From an uncultured Clostridia bacterium (lineage in GTDB: Bacteria > Bacillota > Clostridia > Oscillospirales > Ruminococcaceae), in the NCBI GenBank assembly GCA_947624745.1, contig CANQLR010000007.1:1-64000 (forward strand): DNA of 64,000 nt, given 5' to 3'. The notes below the pieces were generated by a model that saw only the letters and a list, made by a program, of their open reading frames with translations, did no database searches and was not told the origin of the DNA. Positions 32,203 through 41,620 of this stretch are shown here, in pieces. Positions within the stretch are counted from its first letter, which is position 1; the number at the start of each line of letters is the position of its first letter. Made by a program: the position numbers and the translations under genes.

Positions 32203-33600
32203 ATGCAATCAAAAAAGAAGTATTTACTAATATTAACCTCCATAATGATCTTCACATCCTGCTCAGTCAAGGTAACTGTCGGTAATGACGAAAGCGGCGC
32301 GCGGGTTTCCGATACGGTCGGCGAAGATTCGGGAAGCGAAATCACAACCGCAATTGATACGGATTCTAATGCAAACGATACGGAGCCTACTATGCCTGCC
32401 GCAGGCGAGAAAACAGAGGGCTTAAGCATCGGCATATCCGAAGCTCGAAAGGTGTCTGCTGAAAAGGTAGACGCTTCCCAGATGGAGTATTCCTCCTACA
32501 CCGTCAGGGGGACCTTAGTCTGCGAAAACGACATATATCAGCCATATCTTTTTGTCGGCGACAGCCTGTATTACACCGATTCCGAGATCGGATCCGATGT
32601 GATAAAATTCTTTCGGCACAGTCTCGGCGAAGACAGGTCGGAGCTCTTGTTTGAGATCGGTTGGGATATGGCAGATTCAACATATGAAATTGTAAACGGC
32701 TGCTTCTTTACTGCTCCATGCGTGATGACTGACGACGGCGAGCTTGAAATGAGCCTTTATTGCTACGACTTAAACGAAAATACTCATTCGCCGGAAAAGC
32801 TCGTCACATTTGAGGCCAAAACACCGTTGGTCGACATCTGCCGGCTCAACGAAAAAGAGGTCCTTTTCTTTGCCTACAAAAGCTTTGAGGGCAGCTCTGT
32901 TGACCTGATCTATCGCTATAATACCGAAACGAAGGAGTTGTCGACGTTCTTTGAGGACTATACCGACGACTGGGACGATCTTACGTTGACCTCCGAAAAC
33001 GTGGCGGGCATGAGCGCGCGCAACAACACTGTTTATCTTTTGAAATATCAGTCTATAGATAACGAGCTTATCTATTCTCTTGAAACTTACGATCCGGACG
33101 GCAATATTCTCGGCGACTGCGATTTGAAGTTTCTTAATACAATTAAACATTCCTGTCCGGATATTGAATCGATGAGCGTCCGTGATTTTAGCTGTATCAA
33201 AGATTATCTGCTGGTGTATGACGTCTGGTATTCGTTGAGTTTGGGAGACGACGCTCCGTGGCAGTGGCGGCTCTGCAAGCGGTCGGGAGATTCGTTTAAG
33301 GATATAGATATCAGCGAATACAAGCCGAAGCTCATTCAGCATCAAGCCGCTTCCGACGACCGCTTCCTTATCATGGGCTCGGGGAGAGATGATATAGATC
33401 TTCTCATTTTCGATACCGTAGAGGGAGTTCTGACGCCCATAGAGCTTGACGTGCCGGACACCCTGCGATTTGAGAGCTATAATATAGTGTCCAACGAGCA
33501 GGGGGAAGTAGTCCTGATCGGCGAGGAAGAGGACGGGCAGAATAAGGCGATGTATAGGGTCGGGATAAAGGATTTGGGCGAAGATTTAGTTGGGGAATGA
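32203..33600 (+). CDS. Lipoprotein, probable beta-propeller
   Basis: A 465-residue lipoprotein with signal peptide and lipobox FTSC (Cys near 20), a Thr/Asp-rich linker (about 25-70), then a long beta-rich domain with recurring short strands such as LVCENDIYQPYLFVGDSLYY, VNGCFFTAPCVMTDDGELEM and RFLIMGSGRDDIDLLIFD. Repeated strand-loop units of 45-55 residues suggest a propeller, by inference. AAAGGAG precedes ATG 32203. A terminator hairpin follows at 33656. Function not recognised. Confidence 0.6.
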   Translation: MQSKKKYLLILTSIMIFTSCSVKVTVGNDESGARVSDTVGEDSGSEITTAIDTDSNANDTEPTMPAAGEKTEGLSIGISEARKVSAEKVDASQMEYSSYTVRGTLVCENDIYQPYLFVGDSLYYTDSEIGSDVIKFFRHSLGEDRSELLFEIGWDMADSTYEIVNGCFFTAPCVMTDDGELEMSLYCYDLNENTHSPEKLVTFEAKTPLVDICRLNEKEVLFFAYKSFEGSSVDLIYRYNTETKELSTFFEDYTDDWDDLTLTSENVAGMSARNNTVYLLKYQSIDNELIYSLETYDPDGNILGDCDLKFLNTIKHSCPDIESMSVRDFSCIKDYLLVYDVWYSLSLGDDAPWQWRLCKRSGDSFKDIDISEYKPKLIQHQAASDDRFLIMGSGRDDIDLLIFDTVEGVLTPIELDVPDTLRFESYNIVSNEQGEVVLIGEEEDGQNKAMYRVGIKDLGEDLVGE

Positions 33601-33655
33601 TTTATGCTGACTATACTAACTTTTTCGTGCTCGAAAATTTCACATAATCACGAAA

Positions 33656-33692
33656 AAATCACTCGAGAGCAAAAACTGCTTTCGGGTGATTA
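33656..33692 (+). terminator. Terminator of the lipoprotein gene
   Basis: AATCACTCGAGAGCA pairs imperfectly with TGCTTTCGGGTGATT around AAAAC. Confidence 0.55.
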
Positions 33693-34316
33693 TCGTTATA
33701 ATTCACTTATTTAGCCGTCAGCCGCTTCATGCCATGCAAATTGGCTTATGTGAGATGAAAAAAGCAAAAGAGGTGAAAAATTTGCCATTTCCCTCCGGAG
33801 TTGTCGACATCAGCCGGATCGGGTGAAAATATGGGCAAACTCGCCTTACCGAAAATGCTGACAAAGAATGATAAATTTTGATTTTTGACAGCGGCTCTGG
33901 ATTTATTGTTCAAGCATAAAAATCGACACTTGGCTCATTTTAGAGTGTAAGAGTTGAAGCGGGTGAGAGATAGTTTTACGTATATTGTAAGCGTGAGAAT
34001 AGTTTCGGGTCTTTAAGTGTGGGCAGCCCCCTCCCACGGGAGGGGGCTTTCATATACCTGTAAGTCTGTACGTAATCGACCTGCACCGACCCCGGCGAAG
34101 ACGGTAGTCTGACTCGTCAGACCCGAGGCGTAAGCCGAGGCGGCTTCGCTAACGCCGCGTATCTAAAGTAAAACTATATCTAACTTCGGCGCGGCGTTGG
34201 GGGATGGGCGCTTGAGATAGCATGAGCGAGCCTGCGAGCGAATACCTTATGCTTGAGGCCGGTCTTGCACTTTGCCTCACAAAAACGCCCTCCCGCTGCG
34301 GGAGGGTGTTCGCAAT
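33693..34316. repeat. Intergenic repeat island 3
   Basis: No gene seen. 33693-34020 is unremarkable AT-rich sequence. From 34025 the repeat family appears: hairpin AGCCCCCTCCC-AC-GGGAGGGGGCT with TTT (34025-34051, a possible terminator), the block GAGCGAATACCTTATG preceded by AGCATGAGCGAGC at about 34217-34252 (minus orientation of the block at 14520), and CCCTCCCGC-T-GCGGGAGGG near 34289. Confidence 0.6.
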
Positions 34317-34754
34317 TTACAGGTTTGCTTCAAAATAAAACCAATTTCCGTCAAGCCTGCGGACGAGGCCGCGGTTATCGCCGTCTGCCGACCATGTCCA
34401 CTCCTGCGGCGAGGTTTGAACGAGCGGAACGTCCACATTTTGGAAGGCCGCCGGCTCGCCGTCGAACGAGTAGAAAAAGCCGTAATATTTCGACGAGGTG
34501 ACAATGCCGCCATTGATCACGGTGTACTCCAAAATCGGGTGCTCGCCGTCCCAGAGGTTTTGGGTGATTTTCAGGCCGGTCGAAGCGCGGCCGGTCTCGG
34601 AGGCGGACTGTACGTCCTGCTCCAAAGCCTCGCGGTGGGTATCAAAATAGCGGAGAGTCCGTTTTTCGGGATCGCCCACCGCCAAGAAAACGGCGGCGCA
34701 GAGGGCGGCGATCACAAGGACGGTTACTATGGCAAAAGCTATCCTTTTTCTCAT
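34317..34754 (-). CDS. Small membrane-anchored protein
   Basis: A 145-residue protein with one N-terminal transmembrane segment (RIAFAIVTVLVIAALCAAVF) and an outside domain of about 115 residues containing LRYFDTHREALEQDVQSA and a strand-rich stretch GFFYSFDGEPAAFQNVDVPL. It starts 6 bases after the glmS stop, so it is the last gene of the glmM-glmS operon. Not recognised; the family seems to be a short secreted-domain protein of Clostridia. Confidence 0.65.
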   Translation of the reverse strand: MRKRIAFAIVTVLVIAALCAAVFLAVGDPEKRTLRYFDTHREALEQDVQSASETGRASTGLKITQNLWDGEHPILEYTVINGGIVTSSKYYGFFYSFDGEPAAFQNVDVPLVQTSPQEWTWSADGDNRGLVRRLDGNWFYFEANL

Positions 34755-34760
34755 GGATAA

Positions 34761-36599
34761 TTATTCCACAGTCACGCTCTTGGCGAGGTTGCGGGGCTTA
34801 TCGACGTCGAGACCCTTGGCAACGCTGACGTAGTAGCCCATGAGCTGGAGCGGAATGACAGCGAGGCTCGCCAAAAACAGGTGGTCGGTGCTCGGGATAT
34901 ATACCGTGAAGTCGGCGAGGTCCTCCATGGCGTAGTTGCCGTAGCAGGTCAGTCCCATGAGGTAGGCGCCGCGGCTCTTGACCTCGACCATGTTCGAGAC
35001 AGTCTTTTCATAGAGCGCCTGCTGGGTCACGACGCTTATCACGAGGGTGCCCTGCTCGATGAGGCTGATCGGGCCGTGCTTGAGCTCGCCGGCGGCGTAG
35101 GCCTCGGAGTGGATGTAGCTTATCTCCTTCATTTTCAGGGAACCCTCGAGGCCGACTGCGTAGTCGATGCCGCGGCCGATGAAGAAGGCGTCCTTGACCG
35201 AGGCGAATTTTGCCGCGAACCACTGGATACGCTCCTTGTCCTCGAGAATTTTTTCTATTTTCTGGGGGATCGCTTCGAGGTCGGCGATGAGGGAGCTGTA
35301 GCGTTCGTCGTCTATCTCGCCGCGGACTTTAGCGAACTGCACCGCCAAAAGATAGCCTGCGATGAGCTGGGCGGAGTATGCCTTCGTGGTCGCGACCGAA
35401 ATTTCGGGGCCGGCAAGGGTGTAGAACACGCTGTCCGCCTCGCGGGCGATGCTCGAACCGACGACGTTTACTATGCCGAGGGTCTTTATACCCGAAGCCT
35501 TCGCCATTTTCAGGGCTGCGAGGCTGTCCGCGGTCTCGCCGGATTGACTGATTATCACGACGAGGCTGTTCTCGCGGAGCTTCATTTTTCTGTAGCGGAA
35601 TTCGGAGGCCAGCTCGACCCTCACCTGAAGCGAGGTCAGCTCCTCCATGACGTACTGCACCGCGCAGCCGACGTGGTAGGCCGAGCCGCAGGCGACGATA
35701 TAGACCTGAGAAACGCCCTTTATCTCGTCGTCGGAAAGGCCGACGGCGGAAAGGTCAATTTTGCCGTCTTTAAGGGCGGAATAGAGAGTGTCGCGGACCG
35801 CCTTGGGCTGCTCGTGGATCTCCTTGAGCATGAAGTGCTCATAGCCCGCCTTTTCGGCGGCTTCGGCGTTCCACTTTATCTCGGTGAGGGGCTTTTCGAT
35901 CTCCTCGCGGTCGATATTATAAAACTTTACGTCGCCCTTGGTGAGCTTCGCGATCTCGAGATCCCCCACATAATAGACCGAACGGGTGTACTTTAATATC
36001 GCGGGGACGTCGGAGGCGAGGAAGGTCTCGCCGTCGGTGACGCCGATTATCATCGGGCTGTCCTTTCTTATCGCGTAGATGACCCCCGGGTCGTCTTTGA
36101 ACATCAGCTCCATCGCGTAGGACCCGCGGATACGGGTCATGGCGCGTGCAAGCGCGTCGATGGGGCCGCCGTTGTACTTTTTATAGTAATAGTCGACCAG
36201 CTTTACGCCGACCTCGGTGTCGGTCTGGCTCTTGAAGGTGTAGCCGTTTTTGGTGAGCTTTTCCTTGAGCTCCTGATAGTTTTCGATTATGCCGTTGTGG
36301 ACGCCGACGACGTTCTCGTCATCGGAGGCGTGCGGGTGGGCGTTCGTGACGGAGGGCTCGCCGTGGGTCGCCCAGCGGGTGTGGCCGATGCCGCAGGTGC
36401 CCTTTACCGCTTCGCCCTCGTTTGTCATCTCGCGAAGAATCTTCAGCTTGCCCTTGGCCTTTACCACCTCGGTCTCGCTGTCGCCGTCGCGGACGGCTAT
36501 ACCTGCGGAGTCGTAGCCGCGGTATTCAAGCTTCGCAAGACCCTCCAAAAGTATCGGGGCAGCCTGCCTTTTTCCTGTAAATCCGACAATTCCGCACAT
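34761..36599 (-). CDS. glmS: Glutamine-fructose-6-phosphate aminotransferase
   Basis: A 612-residue enzyme making glucosamine-6-phosphate from fructose-6-phosphate and glutamine, the first step towards UDP-GlcNAc. Cys2 in MCGIVGFTGK is the amidotransferase nucleophile; LEYRGYDSAGIAV, GHTRWATHGEPSVTNAHPH and GIIENYQELK complete the glutaminase domain. Two SIS domains follow (ACGSAYHVG, ISQSGETADSL, and GRGIDYAVGLEGSLKMKEIS), ending DKPRNLAKSVTVE. Length is normal. Located 12 bases after glmM, so the two steps are co-transcribed. No glmS ribozyme is expected or seen in that short gap. Confidence 0.98.
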   Translation of the reverse strand: MCGIVGFTGKRQAAPILLEGLAKLEYRGYDSAGIAVRDGDSETEVVKAKGKLKILREMTNEGEAVKGTCGIGHTRWATHGEPSVTNAHPHASDDENVVGVHNGIIENYQELKEKLTKNGYTFKSQTDTEVGVKLVDYYYKKYNGGPIDALARAMTRIRGSYAMELMFKDDPGVIYAIRKDSPMIIGVTDGETFLASDVPAILKYTRSVYYVGDLEIAKLTKGDVKFYNIDREEIEKPLTEIKWNAEAAEKAGYEHFMLKEIHEQPKAVRDTLYSALKDGKIDLSAVGLSDDEIKGVSQVYIVACGSAYHVGCAVQYVMEELTSLQVRVELASEFRYRKMKLRENSLVVIISQSGETADSLAALKMAKASGIKTLGIVNVVGSSIAREADSVFYTLAGPEISVATTKAYSAQLIAGYLLAVQFAKVRGEIDDERYSSLIADLEAIPQKIEKILEDKERIQWFAAKFASVKDAFFIGRGIDYAVGLEGSLKMKEISYIHSEAYAAGELKHGPISLIEQGTLVISVVTQQALYEKTVSNMVEVKSRGAYLMGLTCYGNYAMEDLADFTVYIPSTDHLFLASLAVIPLQLMGYYVSVAKGLDVDKPRNLAKSVTVE

Positions 36600-36611
36600 G
36601 ATAAGTCCTCC

Positions 36612-37997
36612 TTATGCCTCGTGGCCTTTTTGCTTTATTACTTTAACTATGTCGCTGACGTATTTTTCGCACATTTCCGCGGTCTCGGCCTCGGCCATGA
36701 CGCGGATTAACGGCTCGGTGCCGCTCTCGCGGACCAAGATCCTGCCCTTAGAGCCGAGGCTGTCCTCGGCCTCTTTGACTGCCTTTATGACGTCGGGGTC
36801 GTTTTGGGCGGCGGTCTTGTCCTTGACCTTGACGTTTATGAGAAGCTGCGGGTAGATGGTCAAGCCCTCCGTGAGCTCGCTCATCTTCTTCTTCGAGGCG
36901 AGCATGACCTCCATGAGCTTTAGCGAGGTCAGTATGCCGTCGCCGGTGGAGGCGTATTTCAGGAAGATGATGTGGCCCGACTGCTCTCCACCGAGACGGC
37001 AGCCGTTTTTCTGCATATATTCGTAGACGTATTTGTCGCCGACGGCGGTCTTGGCGTAGCCTATGCCGGCCTCGTCGAAGGCTTTATACAGCCCGAAGTT
37101 CGACATCACGGTGGTGACGACGGTGTTCGTCAAAAGCTTGCCGCGCTCCTTCATGTACTTGCCGTAGATGTATAAAATGTGGTCGCCGGTGACGACGTTT
37201 CCCTTTTCGTCGACGCAGATGCAGCGGTCGGCGTCGCCGTCGTAGGCAAACCCGACGTCGAGGCCCTTTTCGACCACGAATTTTTGCAGGTTTTCGATGT
37301 GGGTCGAGCCGACGCCGTTGTTGATGTTGGTGCCGTCCGGCTCGGCTCCGATGACGAAGGTCTTGGCCCCGAGGGCGTCAAAGACCGATTTTGCGATGTT
37401 CCAGCTCGAACCGTTCGCGCAGTCAAGACCGACCTTTACCCCGCGGAAGCTGTAGATGCCGAGCGAGATAAGATAACCTATATAACGGTTTCGTCCGGCG
37501 ACGTAATCGACCGTGCGGCCGATGTTCCCGCGGGTGGCGTAGGGAGCCTCCGAGAAGGTCTGACCGAAAACGGTAACGCTGCCGTCAAGGTAATCCTCGA
37601 CCAAAGAGATGGTCTCCTCGTCCATTTTTTCGCCGCAGGAGTTTATAAGCTTGATTCCGTTGTCGTAGTAGGGGTTGTGGCTCGCGGAGATCATTATTCC
37701 GCAGTCGAAATCGTCGGTTTTTGTGATGTAGGCGACGGAGGGGGTGGTGGTGACGTGGAGGAGGTAAACGTCCGCGCCGGAGGAGGTCAGCCCCGCGGAG
37801 AGCGCGTATTCAAACATATAGCTCGAACGGCGGGTGTCCTTGCCGATGACTATTTTTGCGGGCTCCGAAACGCCGTCGCGGTGCTTTTTTTCGGTGTAGT
37901 ACCAGCCCAAAAATCGCCCGACCTTGTATGCGTGATCGGCCTTGAGGCCGATGTTTGCTTCCCCGCGGAAGCCGTCTGTGCCGAAGTATTTGCCCAT
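36612..37997 (-). CDS. glmM: Phosphoglucosamine mutase
   Basis: A 461-residue alpha-D-phosphohexomutase converting glucosamine-6-phosphate to glucosamine-1-phosphate. Active-site phosphoserine lies in MISASHNPYYDNG, the metal loop in DGDADRCICVD, the sugar loop in GGEQSGHI and the phosphate loop in RESGTEPLIRVM. It starts MGKYFGTDGFRGEANI. First gene of the glmM-glmS unit, with its own consensus promoter, lying between the ftsZ terminator and glmS. These supply amino sugars to the MurA/MurG pathway encoded next door. Confidence 0.97.
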   Translation of the reverse strand: MGKYFGTDGFRGEANIGLKADHAYKVGRFLGWYYTEKKHRDGVSEPAKIVIGKDTRRSSYMFEYALSAGLTSSGADVYLLHVTTTPSVAYITKTDDFDCGIMISASHNPYYDNGIKLINSCGEKMDEETISLVEDYLDGSVTVFGQTFSEAPYATRGNIGRTVDYVAGRNRYIGYLISLGIYSFRGVKVGLDCANGSSWNIAKSVFDALGAKTFVIGAEPDGTNINNGVGSTHIENLQKFVVEKGLDVGFAYDGDADRCICVDEKGNVVTGDHILYIYGKYMKERGKLLTNTVVTTVMSNFGLYKAFDEAGIGYAKTAVGDKYVYEYMQKNGCRLGGEQSGHIIFLKYASTGDGILTSLKLMEVMLASKKKMSELTEGLTIYPQLLINVKVKDKTAAQNDPDVIKAVKEAEDSLGSKGRILVRESGTEPLIRVMAEAETAEMCEKYVSDIVKVIKQKGHEA

Positions 37998-38048
37998 TGT
38001 CTCATTTCCTTTACTGCGTGATGCGGGTTTTGACCCTATATGGGAAAT

Positions 38049-38077
38049 ATTATAGCTTATCGGGTAGGAAAAGTCAA
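38049..38077 (-). promoter_or_regulatory. Promoter of glmM-glmS
   Basis: TTGACT, 17-base spacer, TATAAT on the minus strand. Confidence 0.8.
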
Positions 38078-38118
38078 GAACAAAATTGAATTTGAGGCGG
38101 GGTTATGGTTTTTATCAA

Positions 38119-38150
38119 CAAAAAAGCAGCCCCGTAGGCTGCCTTTTTTT
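38119..38150 (-). terminator. Terminator of ftsZ
   Basis: GCAGCC/GGCTGC hairpin with T-runs on both sides, just after the ftsZ stop at 38155. Confidence 0.8.
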
Positions 38151-38154
38151 GTCT

Positions 38155-39231
38155 CTATTTGCTGAGGAAGTTCCAGAGGCCGTCGTAGAAGGGGTCGCCG
38201 GAATGGTGGGTGGCGGGGTCGTCCTGCTCCTCGGGGTTCTCGGGCTCGGAGGCTTCGGGCTCGGCGTCCTCGGGCTGGTAGGCGTCGAAGTCGGCCGCGA
38301 TGACGATGATGTCGATCGAGTCGCTGAGGTCGGGGTTGAAGTCCGCGCCGAAGATGAGGTTCACATCGGGGGCGGCGGCCTTCGTGATGGCGTCGGTGAG
38401 CTCGGTAACGTCGCCGGTGCCGATGTCCTCGGACATGGTGATGTTGAGAAGCAGCCTCTTCGCGCCCTTGATCGAGGTCTCGAGCAGCGGGCTCGAAATG
38501 ACCTGCTGGACGGCGTCGGCGACCTTGTCCTTGCCCTCGCCGTGGCCGATGGCCATGTGGGCGTAGCCGGAGTCCTTCATTATCGACTGCACGTCGGCAA
38601 AGTCGACGTTGATCCAGCCGTGGCACAGAATGAGCTGTGTGACCGAGAGAACCGCGGTCTTAAGTATATCGTCGGCCAAGGCGAACGACTGGCGCATCGT
38701 GAGGTTTTCCTTGCCCGTCAGAAGCTTCTGGTTCGGGATCACGACCAAAGAGTCGACGTTTTTAAGGAGAGAGTCGATGCCCTTTTCGGCCTGTGCAAGC
38801 TTTTTCGCGCCCTCGAACATGAAGGGCTTCGTGACCACCGCGACGGTGAGTATTCCCATGTCGCGGGCGATCTCGGCGACGACGGGGGCGGCTCCGGTGC
38901 CGGTGCCTCCGCCCATGCCGGCGGTTATGAATATCATGTCGGCGCCCTTAAGAGCGTCGGCGATCTCGTCCTTGGATTCCTGCGCGGCGCCCTCGCCCAC
39001 CTCGGGTCTTCCGCCTGCGCCGAGGCCGTGGGTGAGCTTCTGGCCTATCTGTATCTTCATCGTAGCCTTGGAATTCTTAAGAGCCTGCGCGTCGGTGTTC
39101 ACCGAAATATACTCGACATTCTGGATGCCTGTCGAGACAATGCAGTTGAGGGCGTTTCCACCGCCGCCTCCAACGCCTACGACCTTGATCTTTGCCAAAT
39201 CGATTCCTTCGTTTTCCATAATGAATCCCAT
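38155..39231 (-). CDS. ftsZ: Cell division protein FtsZ
   Basis: A 358-residue tubulin-like GTPase forming the division ring. Motifs: VVGVGGGGGNALN near the N-terminus, the tubulin signature GMGGGTGTGAAPVVAEIA, and the T7 loop INVDFADVQSIM. A Glu/Pro-rich linker (about 318-345) leads to the C-terminal peptide DGLWNFLSK, which would bind membrane tethers. GGAGG precedes ATG 39231 by 10 bases; an internal ATG four codons on is less well placed. It has its own promoter and is separated from ftsQ by 182 bases. No ftsA lies beside it. Confidence 0.98.
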   Translation of the reverse strand: MGFIMENEGIDLAKIKVVGVGGGGGNALNCIVSTGIQNVEYISVNTDAQALKNSKATMKIQIGQKLTHGLGAGGRPEVGEGAAQESKDEIADALKGADMIFITAGMGGGTGTGAAPVVAEIARDMGILTVAVVTKPFMFEGAKKLAQAEKGIDSLLKNVDSLVVIPNQKLLTGKENLTMRQSFALADDILKTAVLSVTQLILCHGWINVDFADVQSIMKDSGYAHMAIGHGEGKDKVADAVQQVISSPLLETSIKGAKRLLLNITMSEDIGTGDVTELTDAITKAAAPDVNLIFGADFNPDLSDSIDIIVIAADFDAYQPEDAEPEASEPENPEEQDDPATHHSGDPFYDGLWNFLSK

Positions 39232-39345
39232 GTTACAACATCCTCCAGTATCAAATATATCTCATGCCGAGGCATAATGTTCAAAATATTACATAATTTA
39301 GGGTAAAATCTTATGCTCTGCCCCGTATTTTGTACTCATAGTAAT

Positions 39346-39374
39346 ATAGTATCACAAAATTTTGATTTTGGCAA
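39346..39374 (-). promoter_or_regulatory. Promoter of ftsZ
   Basis: TTGCCA, 17-base spacer, TACTAT on the minus strand, giving a leader of about 110 bases that includes the palindrome ATGCC-GA-GGCAT near 39263. Confidence 0.65.
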
Positions 39375-39413
39375 GAGTTTTTTATATATTTTTTCAGGAA
39401 AGTTATCTCAATT

Positions 39414-40292
39414 TCAGTCGGTTTCGGTAGTTTCCTCTCCGCCGTCCCCGGAAGGCTCGTCTTCGGGCTCTGTCGCCTCGGGCTGAGGGGCGTTCTGCGC
39501 CTCCATATCCTCCTTGCGGATGAAGGACGCGCCGGCGGCGGAGCTGTGATAAATGACGGTGCCTTCGTCGTCCGGCTCCAAGCTCTCCTCGATTATCGCA
39601 GTGATGTATTTCAGCTTGTATTCGTAGTCTATTGAGGAGCCGAAGTCGATGTTTATGCGGTCCTCATAGACCATGGTGATGTTGGTGCGGTCGGTGATGT
39701 CGATCTCGGTGATCTTGCCGTCGCAGGTCTCGGAAATAGCCTCCAAAAGATCGAGGATTATCTCTTTTTTGGCATCGTCGGCCGAGACGAAGTCCTGCGC
39801 GAGAGCGACGTCTTTAAGCTCCATGCCCTTGATGAGTATCAGTCCCGCGCGCGCGCCGAGCTGCTCGGTCTCCAAGTATCGGCCGTTTTTGGTGATGATG
39901 GCGTAGCGGTTGCCCTCGTATTCGCAGCAGGCGAAGGCGGTCGCCTCGGTGACCTCGACGGTGAATTTGTCGGGGAGCTTCCGCCGAAGCTTTACGTCCT
40001 CGACGTAGACAAGGGTATCCATTATCTTCTGGCGGGTCTTTTCGAGGTTGATGCCGTACATGTTCCTGCCCTCGTGAAGGCCGCCGGCGGCAAGTATCGT
40101 TTCGGCGGAGTATATTTCGTTGCCGCTGACCTCGTACTCGCTGATGTTGAAGAGAACGGTGCGGGCGAGGATCAGAAAGATCACTATACAGACGGTGAAT
40201 ATCATTAAGTAATATAGGGACAGGTTGCGCCTGCGGCGGCGGGGGCGGCCCTGTCGCTGCGGCGCTTTTGAGGTCTTTACAACGTCCTGCAT
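39414..40292 (-). CDS. ftsQ: Cell division protein FtsQ/DivIB
   Basis: A 292-residue bitopic membrane protein of the divisome: basic N-terminal tail (RQGRPRRRRRNLS), one transmembrane segment (about 28-48), a POTRA domain starting FNISEYEVSGNEIYSAETIL, then a beta domain and a long acidic tail. It links FtsL/DivIC to the septal synthase. It follows murA by 12 bases and is the last gene of the long operon starting at mraZ; ftsZ has a separate promoter. Confidence 0.88.
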   Translation of the reverse strand: MQDVVKTSKAPQRQGRPRRRRRNLSLYYLMIFTVCIVIFLILARTVLFNISEYEVSGNEIYSAETILAAGGLHEGRNMYGINLEKTRQKIMDTLVYVEDVKLRRKLPDKFTVEVTEATAFACCEYEGNRYAIITKNGRYLETEQLGARAGLILIKGMELKDVALAQDFVSADDAKKEIILDLLEAISETCDGKITEIDITDRTNITMVYEDRINIDFGSSIDYEYKLKYITAIIEESLEPDDEGTVIYHSSAAGASFIRKEDMEAQNAPQPEATEPEDEPSGDGGEETTETD

Positions 40293-40304
40293 AGTTAAGC
40301 TCCT

Positions 40305-41564
40305 TTATATTCGTTTTATCTTCGCGCCCAAAGAGCGAAGCGTTTCCTCGACCGATTCGTAGCCCCGGTCGATGTAGTGAACGTTTGAAACGGTGGTGGT
40401 GCCCTCGGCCGCAAGTCCACCGAGAATAAGCGCCGCGCCGGCGCGAAGATCGGTAGCGACGAGCTGCGCCCCGGAAAGACGGGGAACGCCCTCTATCACC
40501 GCAACCTTGCCCTCGGCCTTTATATCCGCGCCCAAGCGGCAGAGCTCGGGGGCGGCGCGGAAGCGGTTCTCGAAGATGTTTTCGACGATGACCGAGGTGC
40601 CTCGGGCAACGCTTAAAACCGCCATGACTATCGGCTGGCAGTCGGTCGGAAAGCCGGGGTAGGGCGAGGTGCGGACAGTTTTTACGGCGCAAAGCGGCTT
40701 TTTCGCGCTTATGTAGACCCGGTCGGAGTAGGGATAGACCGAGAGGTTCATCTGCTCGAAGACGCTTAGGGAGGAGTGCATATCCTCGGGGCGGACGCCC
40801 GAGAGCATTACCTCGCCGCCGGTTATTGCAGCCGCGCCCAGCCATGTCGCGGCGACGATGCGGTCGGGCATTATCGGGTATTCGGCGCCGTGGAGGCGCT
40901 CGACCCCTTTTATGACGACGGTGGAGCTGCCCTGACCCGATATATTCGCCCCGCAGGCGTTTAAAAAGCCCGCAAGGTCGCTTATTTCCGGCTCGCGGGC
41001 GGCGTTTTGTATGACCGTTTGGCCGGTTCCCTTTACCGCGGCGAGCATGATGTTTTCGGTCGCGCCCACAGACGGCAGGGGCAGGGTTATCACCGCGCCT
41101 GTGACCGTTTCGGGGAGGGTGCAGTCAAGGACTCCGTGGTCCTCGATTATCTTCGCGCCGAGCTTTTTAAGCCCCGCGATGTGGATGTCTATCGGGCGGG
41201 GGCCGAGCTCGCAGCCTCCCGGAAAGGAGAGGCGGCAGCGGCGCAGACGGCCGAGTATCGCGCCGAGAAAAACTATAGAGGAGCGCATCTCGCGCATGAG
41301 CTGCTCGGGTATCTCGCAGTCGGTCACGGTGCGGGAGTCGACCTCTAAAATATCGGCGGTGCGGCGGCATTTGCAGCCAAGGCTCCCTAAAATTTTTGTG
41401 GCCGAAAAAACGTCCGACAGCGCGGGACAGTTGGAAAGCTTAAACTCCCCCGCCCCCAAAAACGTCGCCGCAAGTATCGGCAGGACGCTGTTTTTCGCGC
41501 CGTGGACGCGTATCTCGCCGGAAATTTTTCTTCCGCCCTCTATGTAAAGCCTCGTGTTTGTCAA
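40305..41564 (-). CDS. murA: UDP-N-acetylglucosamine 1-carboxyvinyltransferase
   Basis: A 419-residue enolpyruvyl transferase that commits UDP-GlcNAc to peptidoglycan. The substrate-binding start GAKNSVLPILAAT, the catalytic Cys118 in LSFPGGCELGPRPIDIHI (fosfomycin target), and the C-terminal TDLRAGAALILGGLAAEG with GYESVEETLRSLGAKI are present. Cys at the active site predicts fosfomycin sensitivity at this enzyme. It sits between murG and ftsQ; a second MurA paralogue, common in Firmicutes, is not in the window. Confidence 0.96.
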   Translation of the reverse strand: MTNTRLYIEGGRKISGEIRVHGAKNSVLPILAATFLGAGEFKLSNCPALSDVFSATKILGSLGCKCRRTADILEVDSRTVTDCEIPEQLMREMRSSIVFLGAILGRLRRCRLSFPGGCELGPRPIDIHIAGLKKLGAKIIEDHGVLDCTLPETVTGAVITLPLPSVGATENIMLAAVKGTGQTVIQNAAREPEISDLAGFLNACGANISGQGSSTVVIKGVERLHGAEYPIMPDRIVAATWLGAAAITGGEVMLSGVRPEDMHSSLSVFEQMNLSVYPYSDRVYISAKKPLCAVKTVRTSPYPGFPTDCQPIVMAVLSVARGTSVIVENIFENRFRAAPELCRLGADIKAEGKVAVIEGVPRLSGAQLVATDLRAGAALILGGLAAEGTTTVSNVHYIDRGYESVEETLRSLGAKIKRI

Positions 41565-41620
41565 ATTGATCCCTCTTTTACATTTTCTTTCTGCATAATA
41601 TGCAAAAGAGGGAATTTGGG

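Noticed and set aside
36600-36611. glmS ribozyme
   Set aside because: Only 12 bases separate glmM from glmS, far too short for the ribozyme core.
34881-39306. Long open reading frames on the plus strand opposite glmS, glmM and ftsZ (up to about 400 codons)
   Set aside because: They mirror high-GC genes in the antisense frame, have no ribosome binding sites, and give compositions (Val/Asp/Gly/Arg-rich) without recognisable domains; the minus-strand genes are unmistakable.
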